Source: Haladaptatus caseinilyticus
Lineage (GTDB): Archaea > Halobacteriota > Halobacteria > Halobacteriales > Haladaptataceae
Reading direction: 5' to 3'
Assembly (NCBI RefSeq): GCF_026248685.1
Contig: NZ_CP111041.1
Span: forward strand, 62,001-126,000
Length of the DNA: 64,000 nucleotides
Shown here: positions 53,119 to 62,702 of the stretch, one piece after another
Position numbering within the stretch: the stretch's first letter is position 1
Layout of the letters: each line of letters starts with the position of its first letter
Position numbers and translations under genes: made by a program
Notes under the pieces: model-generated
What the model saw: only the letters and a program-made list of their open reading frames with translations
Database searches by the model: none
Told to the model about the DNA's origin: nothing

Positions 53119-53427
53119 ATGACCGGCCCGGAGGACTTCCCGATTCCCGACGCACAGCCCACATCAGGGATGCAGCCACTGAACGGCACTGAACCGATCG
53201 AAACGACAGTCATCAACCGCATTCTACAGCACGAAAATACCGACCCGGAGGACCTTGTCCCACTCTACGAGGTCATCGACCCAGAAGCCCTCAACCTGCT
53301 GTTTGCCCCCCGACGAGATGGGTCGTCTCGCTCGACAGCGGGCACAGTCAGGTTTCAGTATTGTGGGTATCAAGTCACCGTCACCAGCGACCACGACGTC
53401 AGACTCGACCCGCTCACCGACGAATAA
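53119..53427 (+). CDS. HalOD1 output-domain protein (2)
   Basis: The 102-residue protein has a flexible N-terminus and a HalOD1 domain: ETTVINRILQHENTDPEDLV, PLYEVIDPEALNLLFA and VRFQYCGYQVTVTSDHDVRL. The ATG at 53119 follows a short leader. It faces the convergent DUF7344 gene at 53569. It shares domain pattern but limited identity with the HalOD1 proteins at 34588 and 54299. Confidence 0.83.
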   Translation: MTGPEDFPIPDAQPTSGMQPLNGTEPIETTVINRILQHENTDPEDLVPLYEVIDPEALNLLFAPRRDGSSRSTAGTVRFQYCGYQVTVTSDHDVRLDPLTDE

Positions 53428-53568
53428 TCACAGAAAGTCTGCAGCTACACAGTCCCAGCCCCATCTCGGGAGTGATTGGTGAGCGATGCAGCCACTGCGT
53501 GACGACTCGCAACTGCTCTGCACATTTGCCATCCACCGTCTACTTGCATCCGAGAAGAAGCGTACTGA

Positions 53569-53910
53569 TTACGGCCAGTCGTGCGGGAGCTCGTCTGCAT
53601 GGTCGCTCAGCAGCGTGAGAAGTGGGGCAATTTTCTCAAAGTTTGATCCCTGCCGAATTGTCTCCGTGTCGGGCTGCCATTCAATATAGCCGTGGTCGGC
53701 TAATTTCGGCAGGTGGAGATGGTGTAGCTGCGTTGTCACAGCGTCGGGCTCATCTGTCTCTCCTCCGTCGGGCACGATGTCCGCTTCTGTGAGTGTGGCA
53801 TAGTCGTATGGATTTTCATCCTGTACTGCCAGTAAGAGACGGCGGCGGTACGGGTGATTTAACGCGCTGAGGCTAGCATCCAGGGATGCGATAGCTGTTT
53901 GTTGACTCAT
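53569..53910 (-). CDS. DUF7344-type winged-helix protein (2)
   Basis: The 113-residue protein has a winged-helix core: LDASLSALNHPYRRRLLLAV, then VTTQLHHLHLPKLADHGYIE and WQPDTETIRQG. The ATG at 53910 is used because the upstream 39 codons look non-coding. Like the copy at 36239 it lies next to HalOD1 genes, which suggests a recurrent functional association. Confidence 0.85.
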   Translation of the reverse strand: MSQQTAIASLDASLSALNHPYRRRLLLAVQDENPYDYATLTEADIVPDGGETDEPDAVTTQLHHLHLPKLADHGYIEWQPDTETIRQGSNFEKIAPLLTLLSDHADELPHDWP

Positions 53911-54298
53911 GATCTTGTGGTTGTGGTTGCGGAACGTATACTCATAGGGCGTTCCGCGTGCCGACCACACGAAGAGAGTAGGAAAACCCTGCACGACCGG
54001 TGACCCCGGTTCAAGCGGTCCCCACACGGGGACACAAACGCACAGTGTGTATGTATGATTCCGTAGTTGTCATTACGGAGGTGTAGATGAATAAGTGTTG
54101 GGTGAAATATACCTAGATCGTGCCAATATATTTTAAATAGATATCTGCTCATACGAGTCAGCGTCGCGTCGAGACAATCGATGACAAAAACGACGCAGCG
54201 AATCATGACTCCACGATTGAACGCCTGCCACTCGGTATGCTCCCGGTTTGCTTTTCACGCTGTAGAGATCAAAAATTTGACACGCTTGCCGACGATAG

Positions 54299-54556
54299 TC
54301 ACTGATCAGACACGGTGATTGTTCGGTCAGAAGCGATTGTCACATGCTGGCCGGCATATTCGAAGCGCACGGTTGGCGCAGCATGCTGATACAGACTTTC
54401 GAGCGCATCTGGATCAATGGCCTCATACAGGGGTGTTGCAGGTGTCGTGCCGAGGGCCTCGGTTACTGCCGTGACCACTGCACTAGTGATCGATTGGGTG
54501 GCTGGTGGTGGTGTTTGAAGAGACGGGTCTACCTCTGACTGTGGGGTACTGGGCAT
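54299..54556 (-). CDS. HalOD1 output-domain protein (3)
   Basis: The 85-residue protein has a proline/threonine-rich start and a HalOD1 domain: ITSAVVTAVTEALGTTPATP, LYEAIDPDALESLYQHA and VRFEYAGQHVTIASDRTITV. Third copy in the window. The ATG at 54556 follows an upstream extension that lacks domain similarity. Confidence 0.83.
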   Translation of the reverse strand: MPSTPQSEVDPSLQTPPPATQSITSAVVTAVTEALGTTPATPLYEAIDPDALESLYQHAAPTVRFEYAGQHVTIASDRTITVSDQ

Positions 54557-54873
54557 GTCCTCTGCGAATGGACGGTGAGAAAATAGTCTTTGGGGGATAT
54601 ATGCTAGCATATGTCAGGTGTTACTGTCGAGCTGATGGTGACGATACACTCCGTCGGGAGCACTGGGAGTGCTCAGCTGCAGTTCGTCACTTGAGATCAC
54701 GGCTGTCTACGTCTGCTTAGTGCAACAGACGGCAGTATGGCTGTCGAATTATTGTTCGAATTTGAAAATATTTAGTATACTAGTGCCGGTGAGCTGCTCT
54801 CGGTACCGCTAACGCACTATGAGTGCGAACTTGTGGGTGACTTTCCAAACAAACAACCATACTCACCGGATGC
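54557..54873. other. Intergenic with recurring motif
   Basis: No confident gene. A short plus-strand frame (about 54600-54720) with CYCRADGDDTLRREHWECS may be a degenerate zinc protein. CTGCTTAGTGCAACA occurs at 54713-54727. Confidence 0.35.
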
Positions 54874-55128
54874 CTATCCTTCTCTGTTTAATTGGTTTAA
54901 TACGTCGTCTCGGACTTCATCTGCGGAATCGTATGTTTTCTCGTCGGCTGAACTCAGCACTTCTTCGATGGATTGTGTGCCACCCATTGACTCAACTTCG
55001 TGATCGTCGTAGGTAGAAGTCAATTCATTGCTTGTCACTGGATAGTCTAACTCTTCGAGGCGCTCATCGAACTCGCCAAGTTCACCGCCTTCTGCTCGCT
55101 CCTCCACAGGAGATCGATCATCACTCAT
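54874..55128 (-). CDS. DUF5789-type small acidic protein (1)
   Basis: The 84-residue acidic protein reads AEGGELGEFDERLEELDYPV, then DDHEVESMGGTQSIEEVLSS and ADEKTYDSADEVRDDVLNQL, matching the haloarchaeal DUF5789 pattern. A paralogue lies at 59997. No enzymatic motif is visible. Such proteins are widespread in Halobacteria, with unknown function. Confidence 0.8.
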   Translation of the reverse strand: MSDDRSPVEERAEGGELGEFDERLEELDYPVTSNELTSTYDDHEVESMGGTQSIEEVLSSADEKTYDSADEVRDDVLNQLNREG

Positions 55129-55285
55129 ACAGCAATGATAGCATCGCGAGTCGGAATAAGGTGGTGGCTGCTACACCGGATGAGTAGCGGTGAGAATCAA
55201 GGACATGCAGGATAGGGGTCGTAAGGGGAAATCCTATGATAAATGAAATGGTTATAAACAGATTGTTCCCATCACATATTCGACT

Positions 55286-56047
55286 TTATTGATACATGTT
55301 TGGCATCGGGGAATTCATCGGATCCTGTTGTTCTTGAATGATCTGTTGATACTGTGTCGCAACTTGTTCGAGTTCTTCTTCAATCGCTTCTGCTTGCTGG
55401 GCAAGTGCGGTCGTTTCAATCTCAAAATCGACTAACGGTTCAACAGCATTCTCGATCAGTGATTGTGCGGCAGTGGGATCCGGGAAAAACGGATTTGTTT
55501 TCACAATAAGAATCGTAGTCGGAATTTCGGCCCCAAAGAACTCTTTCGCGAGTGCACCAGTAACACCACCGATAAGGCCTGTCCCGGCAGCAAGTGGGAT
55601 ACCGACGTCCTGTAGTTCCGCTTCAAGTTCATCCGTTGATGCCACGCCATGAATGTCACCGATTTCAGCGTCCGACTGGGCTGGTGCTCCAACAAAAAAG
55701 AGTGCATTCTTAAATTCCGTCGCCAATTCGTCCTGTAAACAGTGAGCAAGCCCGCGGTAACTTGATTGGGGAAGGACGACATCACTTTGGAGGGTGATGA
55801 CGGCTGGATTTGCCTCTCCATACACGCGAATTGCATCCTGCAGACGACCATCACTATACGACGCCACTTGTGGGAACAACTCAGAGTCGAGTGATCCAAG
55901 GTGCGTAAGATCAAGCTGGTCTGTGATGTGAGCCGCTGTAATGGCGGCCACGAGACCGTGACCTGGTAACCCTTCGATAAGAGTTGCAGCCTCTGCTTTC
56001 TTTGCACTGAAACGTTTGAATTCAACCGGCTTGTCTGTGCCTGCCAT
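55286..56047 (-). CDS. PAC2-family (proteasome assembly chaperone-like) protein
   Basis: The 253-residue protein belongs to the PAC2 fold: ATLIEGLPGHGLVAAITAAH near the N-terminus, ITLQSDVVLPQSSYRGLAHC and GIPLAAGTGLIGGVTGALAK, then a helical C-terminal tail with a likely coiled coil (AEAIEEELEQVATQYQQII). Archaeal members are thought to assist 20S proteasome assembly, though many are uncharacterised. Monocistronic. Confidence 0.9.
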   Translation of the reverse strand: MAGTDKPVEFKRFSAKKAEAATLIEGLPGHGLVAAITAAHITDQLDLTHLGSLDSELFPQVASYSDGRLQDAIRVYGEANPAVITLQSDVVLPQSSYRGLAHCLQDELATEFKNALFFVGAPAQSDAEIGDIHGVASTDELEAELQDVGIPLAAGTGLIGGVTGALAKEFFGAEIPTTILIVKTNPFFPDPTAAQSLIENAVEPLVDFEIETTALAQQAEAIEEELEQVATQYQQIIQEQQDPMNSPMPNMYQ

Positions 56048-56332
56048 ATGTCTCGTTACACACTTTCGGTCTTGATCTTTCTCGTTGGCGATCCGGTCGA
56101 GATATTTGTCAATTTATTGTCGTGCAGGCCTTTCACCACTCCGCTCCGAGAGTGTCACATAGCTACATTGATTCCTGATCCTCACTCAATTGGATCGGAA
56201 TAAAACCCACCCAGAAGCAGAATTGATTGTTGTAGTGCGATTGGCTCTCCCGTAATTAGATTTCTGGATTCGAGAACCCGTGTGTTTACACCCGCTTAGT
56301 GGACCATAGAGGCACCCGTCAACAGTTAGCAA

Positions 56333-56802
56333 ATGCGTCTGGTGTATCGGCTCACATTCCCCGCCAAGGAAATCGCCCTCATTAGTCCCTACCTCCGTGA
56401 GTCGGATTCATCTCTCGAATTCGCCACCCTCGGCGAGTCCTCTACTGAACTCTTCCCCATTTTTGGGCATACGGTCCTGACCGCGAACTGCTCGCCGATC
56501 GCCTCGCTACTGACCGAGCAGTAACAGAGATTTCTCAACTCGCTCGGTGTTCCGACCGCGTACGCTACCGGGTAGAATGGGATATGAACGCCGATGCAGT
56601 CGCTTCGCTCGAAGAACTTGCAACGACACTCCACAACCAAAATGTAACGGTGCTGTTCGGGCGGGTTACACCCACCGAATGGCACTGTTTCCTCCAATTT
56701 CCGTGTCGGGACTCAGTAATTCACTTCTCTACCGAGTCTGCCGTTTTACAGCCCAGACTTGATCAACAGACGGATCTCGAATTGAAGAACTACCGGTCCT
56801 AA
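56333..56802 (+). pseudogene. Bat-like regulator lacking its HTH, frameshifted
   Basis: The first frame encodes MRLVYRLTFPAKEIALISPY through LTANCSPIASLLTEQ and a stop. The second frame continues from about 56505 as DRAVTEISQLARCSDRVRYR, VEWDMNADAVASLEELATTL and WHCFLQFPCRDSVIHFS, ending at 56802. Together they form a Bat-type N-terminal domain, as in the regulators at 33743-37329. The HTH_10 domain is absent. Frameshift and truncation indicate a dead gene. Confidence 0.65.
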
Positions 56803-57081
56803 GTTTTGAAAGAGAGGGGTGGAATCGGACTCTCATACCCTGTAACTTCGTGTGCATGGTTAAGCAGGGAAGTTAACCCCCTACCGATACTCTCATACAG
56901 GCACACCATAGTTTACTAGCATATGGCAGAGTTTGTGGTTCACTTGTTGCTGATACAGAGAATGGATCCATCACAGGAGATCTCGCTTATTTCGTCTCTG
57001 CGACACTGAACCAACCGCTAAGTAGACATACCTATTGAGGTCTACACCAGCAGAAATATTGATTGAAAGGTAGGATACCGT
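56803..57081. other. Intergenic, no gene recognised
   Basis: AT-rich sequence between convergent elements; nothing recognised. Confidence 0.35.
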
Positions 57082-57351
57082 TCAGGAAGACACAGGGTTG
57101 CAATTCCAGCCAGGGTCGTGACCAGTGCGGTCAATGAGGTCGGATCGACACGCTGGGCAATAGTCGGGGGTGACAAATTCGCTTCGAGGGACGTACACCG
57201 CACCGCCGCACTCCACGCACGCATCCGCAACGATGGTCGTGCAGTCCGCGCAGACGTTAAAGTCGTCAACTGTGAGGTTGCGCAGGGGTTCGAGTTGTTT
57301 ATCCAAATTGTACTCGTCGATGACCGACTGACAGCTGTGGCACAGTTTCAT
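57082..57351 (-). CDS. Multi-Cys zinc-binding protein
   Basis: The 89-residue protein carries four C-x2-C knuckles: KLCHSCQSVI, FNVCADCTTIV, ACVECGGAVYV and YCPACRSDLID, with the patterns of two treble-clef or ribbon domains. Such haloarchaeal proteins are usually annotated as DUFs (possibly DUF7571; not verified). It may bind nucleic acid or protein. The start at 57351 is preferred over 57363 and 57426. Confidence 0.78.
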   Translation of the reverse strand: MKLCHSCQSVIDEYNLDKQLEPLRNLTVDDFNVCADCTTIVADACVECGGAVYVPRSEFVTPDYCPACRSDLIDRTGHDPGWNCNPVSS

Positions 57352-57612
57352 GGCGATGCACATAACACCATGTGACCACACCCTAAATACCTGCCTCCGA
57401 GAACTGACAGACTCACGGCAGCCCAAGCGAACAGTGTTTTCTCTGGAGTTGTCGATGGTTTCTGATACTGATCCCTAACCAGAACCCTCACGAAGCAATT
57501 GGACCATGCGTATCCACCGTAGTGATCTTTCTGCTACGTTCCGGTTATCGGTATTAGATTAGAAATGAATCTTGAGCCAATGCTTATTCGCGTCGCGATC
57601 CAACCTCACTTA
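57352..57612. other. Divergent intergenic region
   Basis: Lies between two divergent zinc-protein genes and probably holds both promoters; no clear TATA box identified. Confidence 0.3.
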
Positions 57613-57777
57613 ATGAGCCTGTTCAGTAACGTCGGAAGGAAGTTCGAAAAGACGAAACGGGCGTTTATCGATGACGGGCAGACGGAGTATGCCTGTGTGT
57701 CCTGTGATAACCCCGTGGACGGAGAATACGAGTACTGCCCCCACTGTGGCGAGGAAACAGTCGAACCGGTCGAGTGA
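57613..57777 (+). CDS. Short zinc-ribbon protein
   Basis: A 54-residue protein, MSLFSNVGRKFEKTKRAF, followed by a zinc ribbon: YACVSCDNPVDGEYEYCPHC. The ATG at 57613 gives the basic amphipathic N-terminus expected for this family of small haloarchaeal proteins. Function unknown; a role in protein or nucleic-acid contact is a guess. Confidence 0.75.
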   Translation: MSLFSNVGRKFEKTKRAFIDDGQTEYACVSCDNPVDGEYEYCPHCGEETVEPVE

Positions 57778-57998
57778 TTCTGTCCAACAATCCGCACCCG
57801 TATCCGAGTATTACGTGGTCTGTAGTTGTTGCCTGCTCCTGACCAGCGTTTTCGATTCCTCCTGACGGGCTGTACTCTTGAACGACACTCTTCTGTGAAT
57901 CGGCTGACCTCTACACCTACGTGCCAATTATAGCGGAGAGTCGTGGTACTTTAACTCTCGGAAGTGTTATCCGTGTGTGAGGACTGTGTTTGTTTGTA

Positions 57999-58205
57999 AT
58001 GGCAAACGGTAAAGTTGACTTCTTCAACGACACGGGCGGTTACGGTTTTATTTCGACTGACGACGACGACATCGACGATGACGAGGACGTCTTCTTCCAC
58101 ATGGAGGACGTCGGCGGCCCCGACCTCGAAGAAGGGCAGGAAGTCGAGTTCGACATCGAATCATCCCCTAAGGGACCGCGCGCGACGAACCTCGTTCGTA
58201 AGTAA
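57999..58205 (+). CDS. cspA: Cold-shock-domain protein
   Basis: The 68-residue protein is a single cold-shock domain: MANGKVDFFNDTGGYGFIST with the RNP1-like GYGFI, VFFHMEDVGG with the RNP2-like VFFH, and EFDIESSPKGPRATNL. An acidic insert (DDDDIDDDEDV) is typical of haloarchaeal members. It binds single-stranded nucleic acid and acts as an RNA chaperone. The ATG at 57999 is used instead of 57990. Confidence 0.95.
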   Translation: MANGKVDFFNDTGGYGFISTDDDDIDDDEDVFFHMEDVGGPDLEEGQEVEFDIESSPKGPRATNLVRK

Positions 58206-58964
58206 TCGCGAATTTCACCCGTCGTTCACAGCGATGGATGACAACTCAGTTCTTTCACTGTCACGCGCCGTAGCTGGTGTTATTTGTGCGCTCTGTACTT
58301 GGCTATACAATTAAGCTCAATCTGAGAATCCACTGTGCTGTATACGCGCTCTGTATTCAGCACGCTATTTGTGTTAACCACTGAGGGTTTCAACACGGCC
58401 GATGATCTGTAAAGGTCCACAATTGCTTAAAATAGGGCTTGAAGGACTCATTTTCGAATCAATCGATCTATCGTTCATGTCTTCGATCCGTCTTTTGTTC
58501 ATACATTCCGCCAATTTCTGATCTCCATCTTCGGTGGTTAAATCGCCTCGAATGATCGCCACTAGTGACCAACAGACAGTCGGGAGAAACACACGGCTCC
58601 CCACCCAGCTGAAACACACCGGATTTCATCTGCTTTTCTACCGTCTGGATCGGACTATTCTGACCGAGCTCATCTCGATTCTTGGTGGATATCCGATGTT
58701 GAACGATTGATCGGTTACTGTGGATTGATTATCCACGACGCTATGAGTAACCCGATTATACTGATGATTAGAACAGGCAGCATTGGGCATCGTCCTCTTT
58801 GGCAGGGGTAATACTGTGATCCAGTGATAAAACAGGTTGTTTCTGGAAGAAAACAACAGGTATCATAATCAACAATTCCTCGCTGAACCCAATAGATTGA
58901 CTGTGGGCACAAGAGCCAATTTTTACTGTTCGCGACCCTTATTCTGTCTCAACGGTGTTACGAA
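58206..58964. other. Gene-free region
   Basis: About 0.75 kb with no recognisable gene; the short open frames are not coding-like. Confidence 0.45.
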
Positions 58965-59249
58965 ATGGCACAGTATAAAGTCGAATGTGTGACCCTCGAC
59001 TACGACTCGCAATATGATGATTGCCGTTGTATCGAGGAACTCGGGTTTCGGACTGAAGGTGGAGGAATAACGACTCGAACACCACGTCAAGTATACGAGA
59101 TGGTTGAACAAAACGGCGATACAGTCCTCGTCGAGTACAGAGGAAACCTTACCGAAGTGGTTGGCGTGACTCACGGAGCGACAAAATACGTCCGAACACG
59201 GTCGACAGATACCGGAAACGATGATCTTGTGAAAAAGCCAAGCTGTTGA
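58965..59249 (+). CDS. DUF3892-like protein
   Basis: The 94-residue protein reads YKVECVTLDYDSQYDDCRCI, ELGFRTEGGGITTRTPRQVY and VEYRGNLTEVVGVTHGATKY. This is the DUF3892 pattern of a small beta-rich domain. Function unknown. The ATG follows GTTACGAA at the start of a short leader. Confidence 0.8.
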   Translation: MAQYKVECVTLDYDSQYDDCRCIEELGFRTEGGGITTRTPRQVYEMVEQNGDTVLVEYRGNLTEVVGVTHGATKYVRTRSTDTGNDDLVKKPSC

Positions 59250-59385
59250 GAACGTTCTGCCGACTCAGCGTACAGCTTAGTCGCAGTCTCGGTTGTCAGA
59301 GCTAATCGGATTTCTCATGATTAAAATCAGTAAGTATTTTGACCCAAGGATTTGTGATGGTTCCTTCCCACAGTAAGACTAGACT

Positions 59386-59591
59386 ATGACTGATTCTCAA
59401 AACAAACTGTTACAGCAATTGAACGAGATGCAGGCGGTTCACATTATCGAAGCCAATACACGAAAAGTAATTGGAGTTCTCAGGAGACAATTAGTACGCT
59501 TAACGAGAAAATCGACGATTTTCGACAACGCATAGCAGAGTTAGAAGACATTGTCGATAAGTACGAACATCTTGATGGTGAACAACAATAG
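59386..59591 (+). pseudogene. Small coiled-coil protein, frameshifted
   Basis: From the ATG at 59386 the frame reads MTDSQNKLLQQLNEMQAVHI and IEANTRKVIGVLR, then runs into non-coding-like residues and a stop at 59535. The adjacent frame from about 59480 encodes ETISTLNEKIDDFRQRIAEL and EDIVDKYEHLDGEQQ to 59591. The two parts together make a plausible coiled-coil protein of about 68 residues, broken by a frameshift. Either half alone is weak evidence. Confidence 0.4.
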
Positions 59592-59996
59592 CAAGCATGG
59601 TATTCGGAGCGCTAACTCAGCACTCCGATCTTGAGCTAAATCTCTCACATCACTGTATTCATTATCAATCCACCGGCAGACGTTCGAAAATCCTCGCTTA
59701 AAAACGCTATCCAAGGCAAATACGTACTCAATCTCTTGCTCTCGGACAAGTACTGCATTCGCTTGGTGAACAAATGGTATTTGCTAGTCGTCGTAGTATT
59801 CGAACTTCCCACATACCGTCTCGAACATCTGCCTTTCCTTCGATAGGCTAGGAACGACCGTGACCGCCGAATCGTCGAGAGGTCATCAACAGACCTAGAC
59901 CGATCAATTCACTGGGTGAGCAATCGGGGTCAACACTGTATCAAACAGTTACTACAGATATTATCTCAAAATAGACAATGCTGCGAGACCAGTTTT
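59592..59996. other. Gene-free region
   Basis: No gene recognised in this stretch between the coiled-coil fragment and the DUF5789 gene. Confidence 0.4.
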
Positions 59997-60251
59997 CTAT
60001 TCTTGTCGGTTTAGCTTATTTAGTATGTCGTCTCGGGCTTCATCTGCCGAGTTGTACGTTTTCTCGTCGACTGAACTAAATACTTCTTCGATGGATTGTG
60101 TGCCATCGCCTGATTCGACCTCATACTCACCATATTCGGAAACCAACTCATCTTCTGCGAGTGGATAGTCTTGCTCTTCGAGGGGCTCCTCGAAGTCACC
60201 GAGTTCGCCACTTTCTGCTCGGTCTTCAACCGAAGGCCAATTATCACTCAT
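59997..60251 (-). CDS. DUF5789-type small acidic protein (2)
   Basis: An 84-residue paralogue of the protein at 54874, sharing GDFEEPLEEQDYPLAEDELV, GTQSIEEVFSS and DEKTYNSADEARDDILNKLN. The two copies lie 5 kb apart and share the same gene orientation and length. The surrounding sequence is not duplicated. Confidence 0.82.
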   Translation of the reverse strand: MSDNWPSVEDRAESGELGDFEEPLEEQDYPLAEDELVSEYGEYEVESGDGTQSIEEVFSSVDEKTYNSADEARDDILNKLNRQE

Positions 60252-60693
60252 ACGACTGTGGTAGAATTACGAGCCGCAATAAGGTACTGGCTAATTGATC
60301 GGATAATTAGCAGTAGTGTACTAGATACGAGTAGACAGCGAGATGACTATTTATCGGGTTTAGTGTGGTCGCTCTAAACAACTTTACTTTCGTTCTACTC
60401 GGGTCAACAACTTACCAAGTAGGTTGACTTCGTCGGTGTTCGGCCCGGCTGTACGATATCTCTGTAAGGGTCGGGCATCGCCAGGTCGACCGAACGGGTA
60501 CCTTGCTGACGTTGTTCCCGTAGAGAAGAACGGAGATCGCGACCTTCAGTGGGTTTGCGAACGCTCTATTTCAAATTACGTGGACGGGAAGGAGATGGTC
60601 GAGGAACGAATCAACGAAGATCCCAGCACACACTCGCTGCCCATCGTTAACTTACCCACCAGCCTCATCAGGCTAGAGCACTCACTTTTAAAT
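60252..60693. other. Upstream region of sufB
   Basis: An in-frame extension of the sufB frame exists here without stops, but it has no similarity to SufB or SufC. It is probably non-coding, with CTTTTAAATATGA immediately at the start codon acting as promoter. Confidence 0.45.
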
Positions 60694-62124
60694 ATGAGTT
60701 CAGACCAGCATCACCTGCGCGATACAGACACAGAGGAACGGTTCGAGTTCAAGAAAGAACAGCGAGCCGCGGTCAAATCCGACAAGGGACTGACCGAAGA
60801 GGTCGTCCGCCTCATCAGCGAGGACAAGGACGAACCCGAATGGATGCTCCAGCGCCGCCTTCGCGCGCTGGAACATTACCAGAATATGCCCCTGCCGACG
60901 GACTGGCCCGGCCAGCCCGATTTGACGCAACTCGACGTCGAAGAGATCATTCCTTATATTCGCCCGGACGTGGACAAGCGTGAAGGCGCGGACAGCTGGG
61001 ACGACCTCCCGGACGACATCAAGGACACGTTCGAGAAACTTGGCATTCCGGAAGCCGAGCGCAAAGCGCTCTCCGGCGTCGGTGCCCAGTACGAGTCCGA
61101 GGTCGTCTACCAGAACATGCAGGACCAGTGGGAGGAAAAGGGCGTCGTCTTCTGCAACATGGACGAAGCCGTCCAGGAGCACGAAGCCCTCGTCAAAGAG
61201 TACTTCATGACGAAGTGCGTGCCGCCGAGCGACAACAAGTTCGCGGCACTCCACGGGGCCGTTTGGTCTGGCGGGTCGTTCGTCTATGTTCCCGAGAATG
61301 TAACGGTCGAAATGCCCGTGCAGGCGTACTTCCGAATGAATTCCGAAGGGATGGGGCAGTTCGAGCACACGCTCATCATCGCCGAGGAAGGCTCCGAGGT
61401 TCACTACATCGAAGGCTGTTCTGCCCCGAAATACGGCAGTCACAACCTCCACTCCGGCGGCGTCGAAGTGTTCGTGGACGAGGACGCCCACGTCCAGTAT
61501 TCGACTGTGCAAAACTGGTCGAAGAATACGTTCAACCTGAACACCAAACGTGCCATCGTCGAAGCCGGGGGCCGCATGGAATGGATCTCTGGCAGCATGG
61601 GATCGAAGGCAACGATGCTGTACCCGTGTTCCATCCTGAAGGGACGTGGCGCGAGCGCAAATCAGATCTCCATCGCGTTCGCTGGCAAAGGTCAGAACAT
61701 CGACACCGGCGCGAAGGTGTACCACAACGCGCCGAAAACGAACTCGACAATCGAGTCGAAGTCCATCAGCAAGGACGGCGGCCGAACGAACTACCGTGGT
61801 CTTGTCCACATCAGCGATGGTGCGGTGGATTCGAGCACGTCCGTTGAGTGTGACGCGCTGATGTTCGACAACGAATCTACGTCGGACACCATGCCGTACA
61901 TGGAAATCAACGAAGACCGCGTCGATGTCGCTCACGAGGCAACGGTCGGGAAGATCGGTGACGAGGACGTGTTCTACCTCCAGAGTCGCGGATTGGACGA
62001 CGACGACGCGAAACAGATGATTGTGAGCGGGTTCATCGAACCCATCACGGAAGAACTCCCGATCGAGTACGCGGTGGAGCTAAACCGTCTCATCGAACTC
62101 GAAATGGAGGGAAGCCTTGGCTAG
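60694..62124 (+). CDS. sufB: Fe-S cluster assembly protein SufB
   Basis: The 476-residue protein is a full-length SufB scaffold: LTEEVVRLISEDKDEPEWML at the N-terminus, YESEVVYQNMQDQWEEKGVV, VPENVTVEMPVQAYFRMN, HYIEGCSAPKYGSHNLHSGG with a conserved Cys, GSMGSKATMLYPCSILKG, and the C-terminal RGLDDDDAKQMIVSGFIEPI. It normally works with SufC and SufD. No sufC or sufD neighbour occurs here: non-coding sequence lies upstream and a toxin-antitoxin pair downstream. The high GC content contrasts with its flanks. Confidence 0.95.
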   Translation: MSSDQHHLRDTDTEERFEFKKEQRAAVKSDKGLTEEVVRLISEDKDEPEWMLQRRLRALEHYQNMPLPTDWPGQPDLTQLDVEEIIPYIRPDVDKREGADSWDDLPDDIKDTFEKLGIPEAERKALSGVGAQYESEVVYQNMQDQWEEKGVVFCNMDEAVQEHEALVKEYFMTKCVPPSDNKFAALHGAVWSGGSFVYVPENVTVEMPVQAYFRMNSEGMGQFEHTLIIAEEGSEVHYIEGCSAPKYGSHNLHSGGVEVFVDEDAHVQYSTVQNWSKNTFNLNTKRAIVEAGGRMEWISGSMGSKATMLYPCSILKGRGASANQISIAFAGKGQNIDTGAKVYHNAPKTNSTIESKSISKDGGRTNYRGLVHISDGAVDSSTSVECDALMFDNESTSDTMPYMEINEDRVDVAHEATVGKIGDEDVFYLQSRGLDDDDAKQMIVSGFIEPITEELPIEYAVELNRLIELEMEGSLG

Positions 62125-62228
62125 TCTTTTTAGATCTCTAGAATCATTTTACAGGAATTCAAGCCGAGTTCCACTGATTTGACCCTGAAGGGGGTTCACT
62201 GCAGCTTAATTTAGATTGGGGTTATCAA

Positions 62229-62702
62229 CTACAGCACGGTCAACGGATCTCGTAGAATGACATCCTCTCCTACCCCATGTTGGGTCACGATGTCCTGCAC
62301 GATCGCACGGAGTTTGGTATCGGCAGTGGCTAGGTGGACAGTCTCGTCAGTAGCAAGGCCACAGACGAGGGCTGGAATGTACTGATCCGCTTTGACGGTA
62401 TGTTCCGGAAGCGTGTCGTCTGCAATGCGCTGACGTGCTTCGTCAATTACGCCACTGTACGTCTCGAAATCCGGTATCCGAAGCACAAGAAATCCGTCAT
62501 CAACTAATTGTTGAATTGCCTGTGCAGAGGCATGATGATTGACTGGTGCGTTTTCAGCCGCAAGCACATCATCAACGAGTTCTTGCTTGACCGAACGAGG
62601 AAGGACAAGCGTTAATCCTTCTTCAACGGCGGTTCGAACGCGATCTGGAAACGCTCTCCCATGCATGACAACCGCATTTGCGTCCAGCACGACCACATTC
62701 AT
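62229..62702 (-). CDS. PIN-domain protein, probable toxin
   Basis: A 157-residue PIN-like protein, with an N-terminal VVVLDANAVVMHG (first acidic residue), LVLPRSVKQELVDDVL, and the C-terminal KADQYIPALVCGLATDETVH and LATADTKLRAIV (acidic cluster with D-x-K). PIN domains are Mg-dependent RNases. It overlaps the upstream HTH gene by four bases (ATGA), the usual arrangement of an antitoxin-toxin operon. Confidence 0.8.
   Translation of the reverse strand: MNVVVLDANAVVMHGRAFPDRVRTAVEEGLTLVLPRSVKQELVDDVLAAENAPVNHHASAQAIQQLVDDGFLVLRIPDFETYSGVIDEARQRIADDTLPEHTVKADQYIPALVCGLATDETVHLATADTKLRAIVQDIVTQHGVGEDVILRDPLTVL

Noticed and set aside
60700-61935. 411-codon minus-strand frame opposite sufB
   Set aside because: It is an antisense shadow of the highly conserved sufB gene, caused by GC-rich codon usage.
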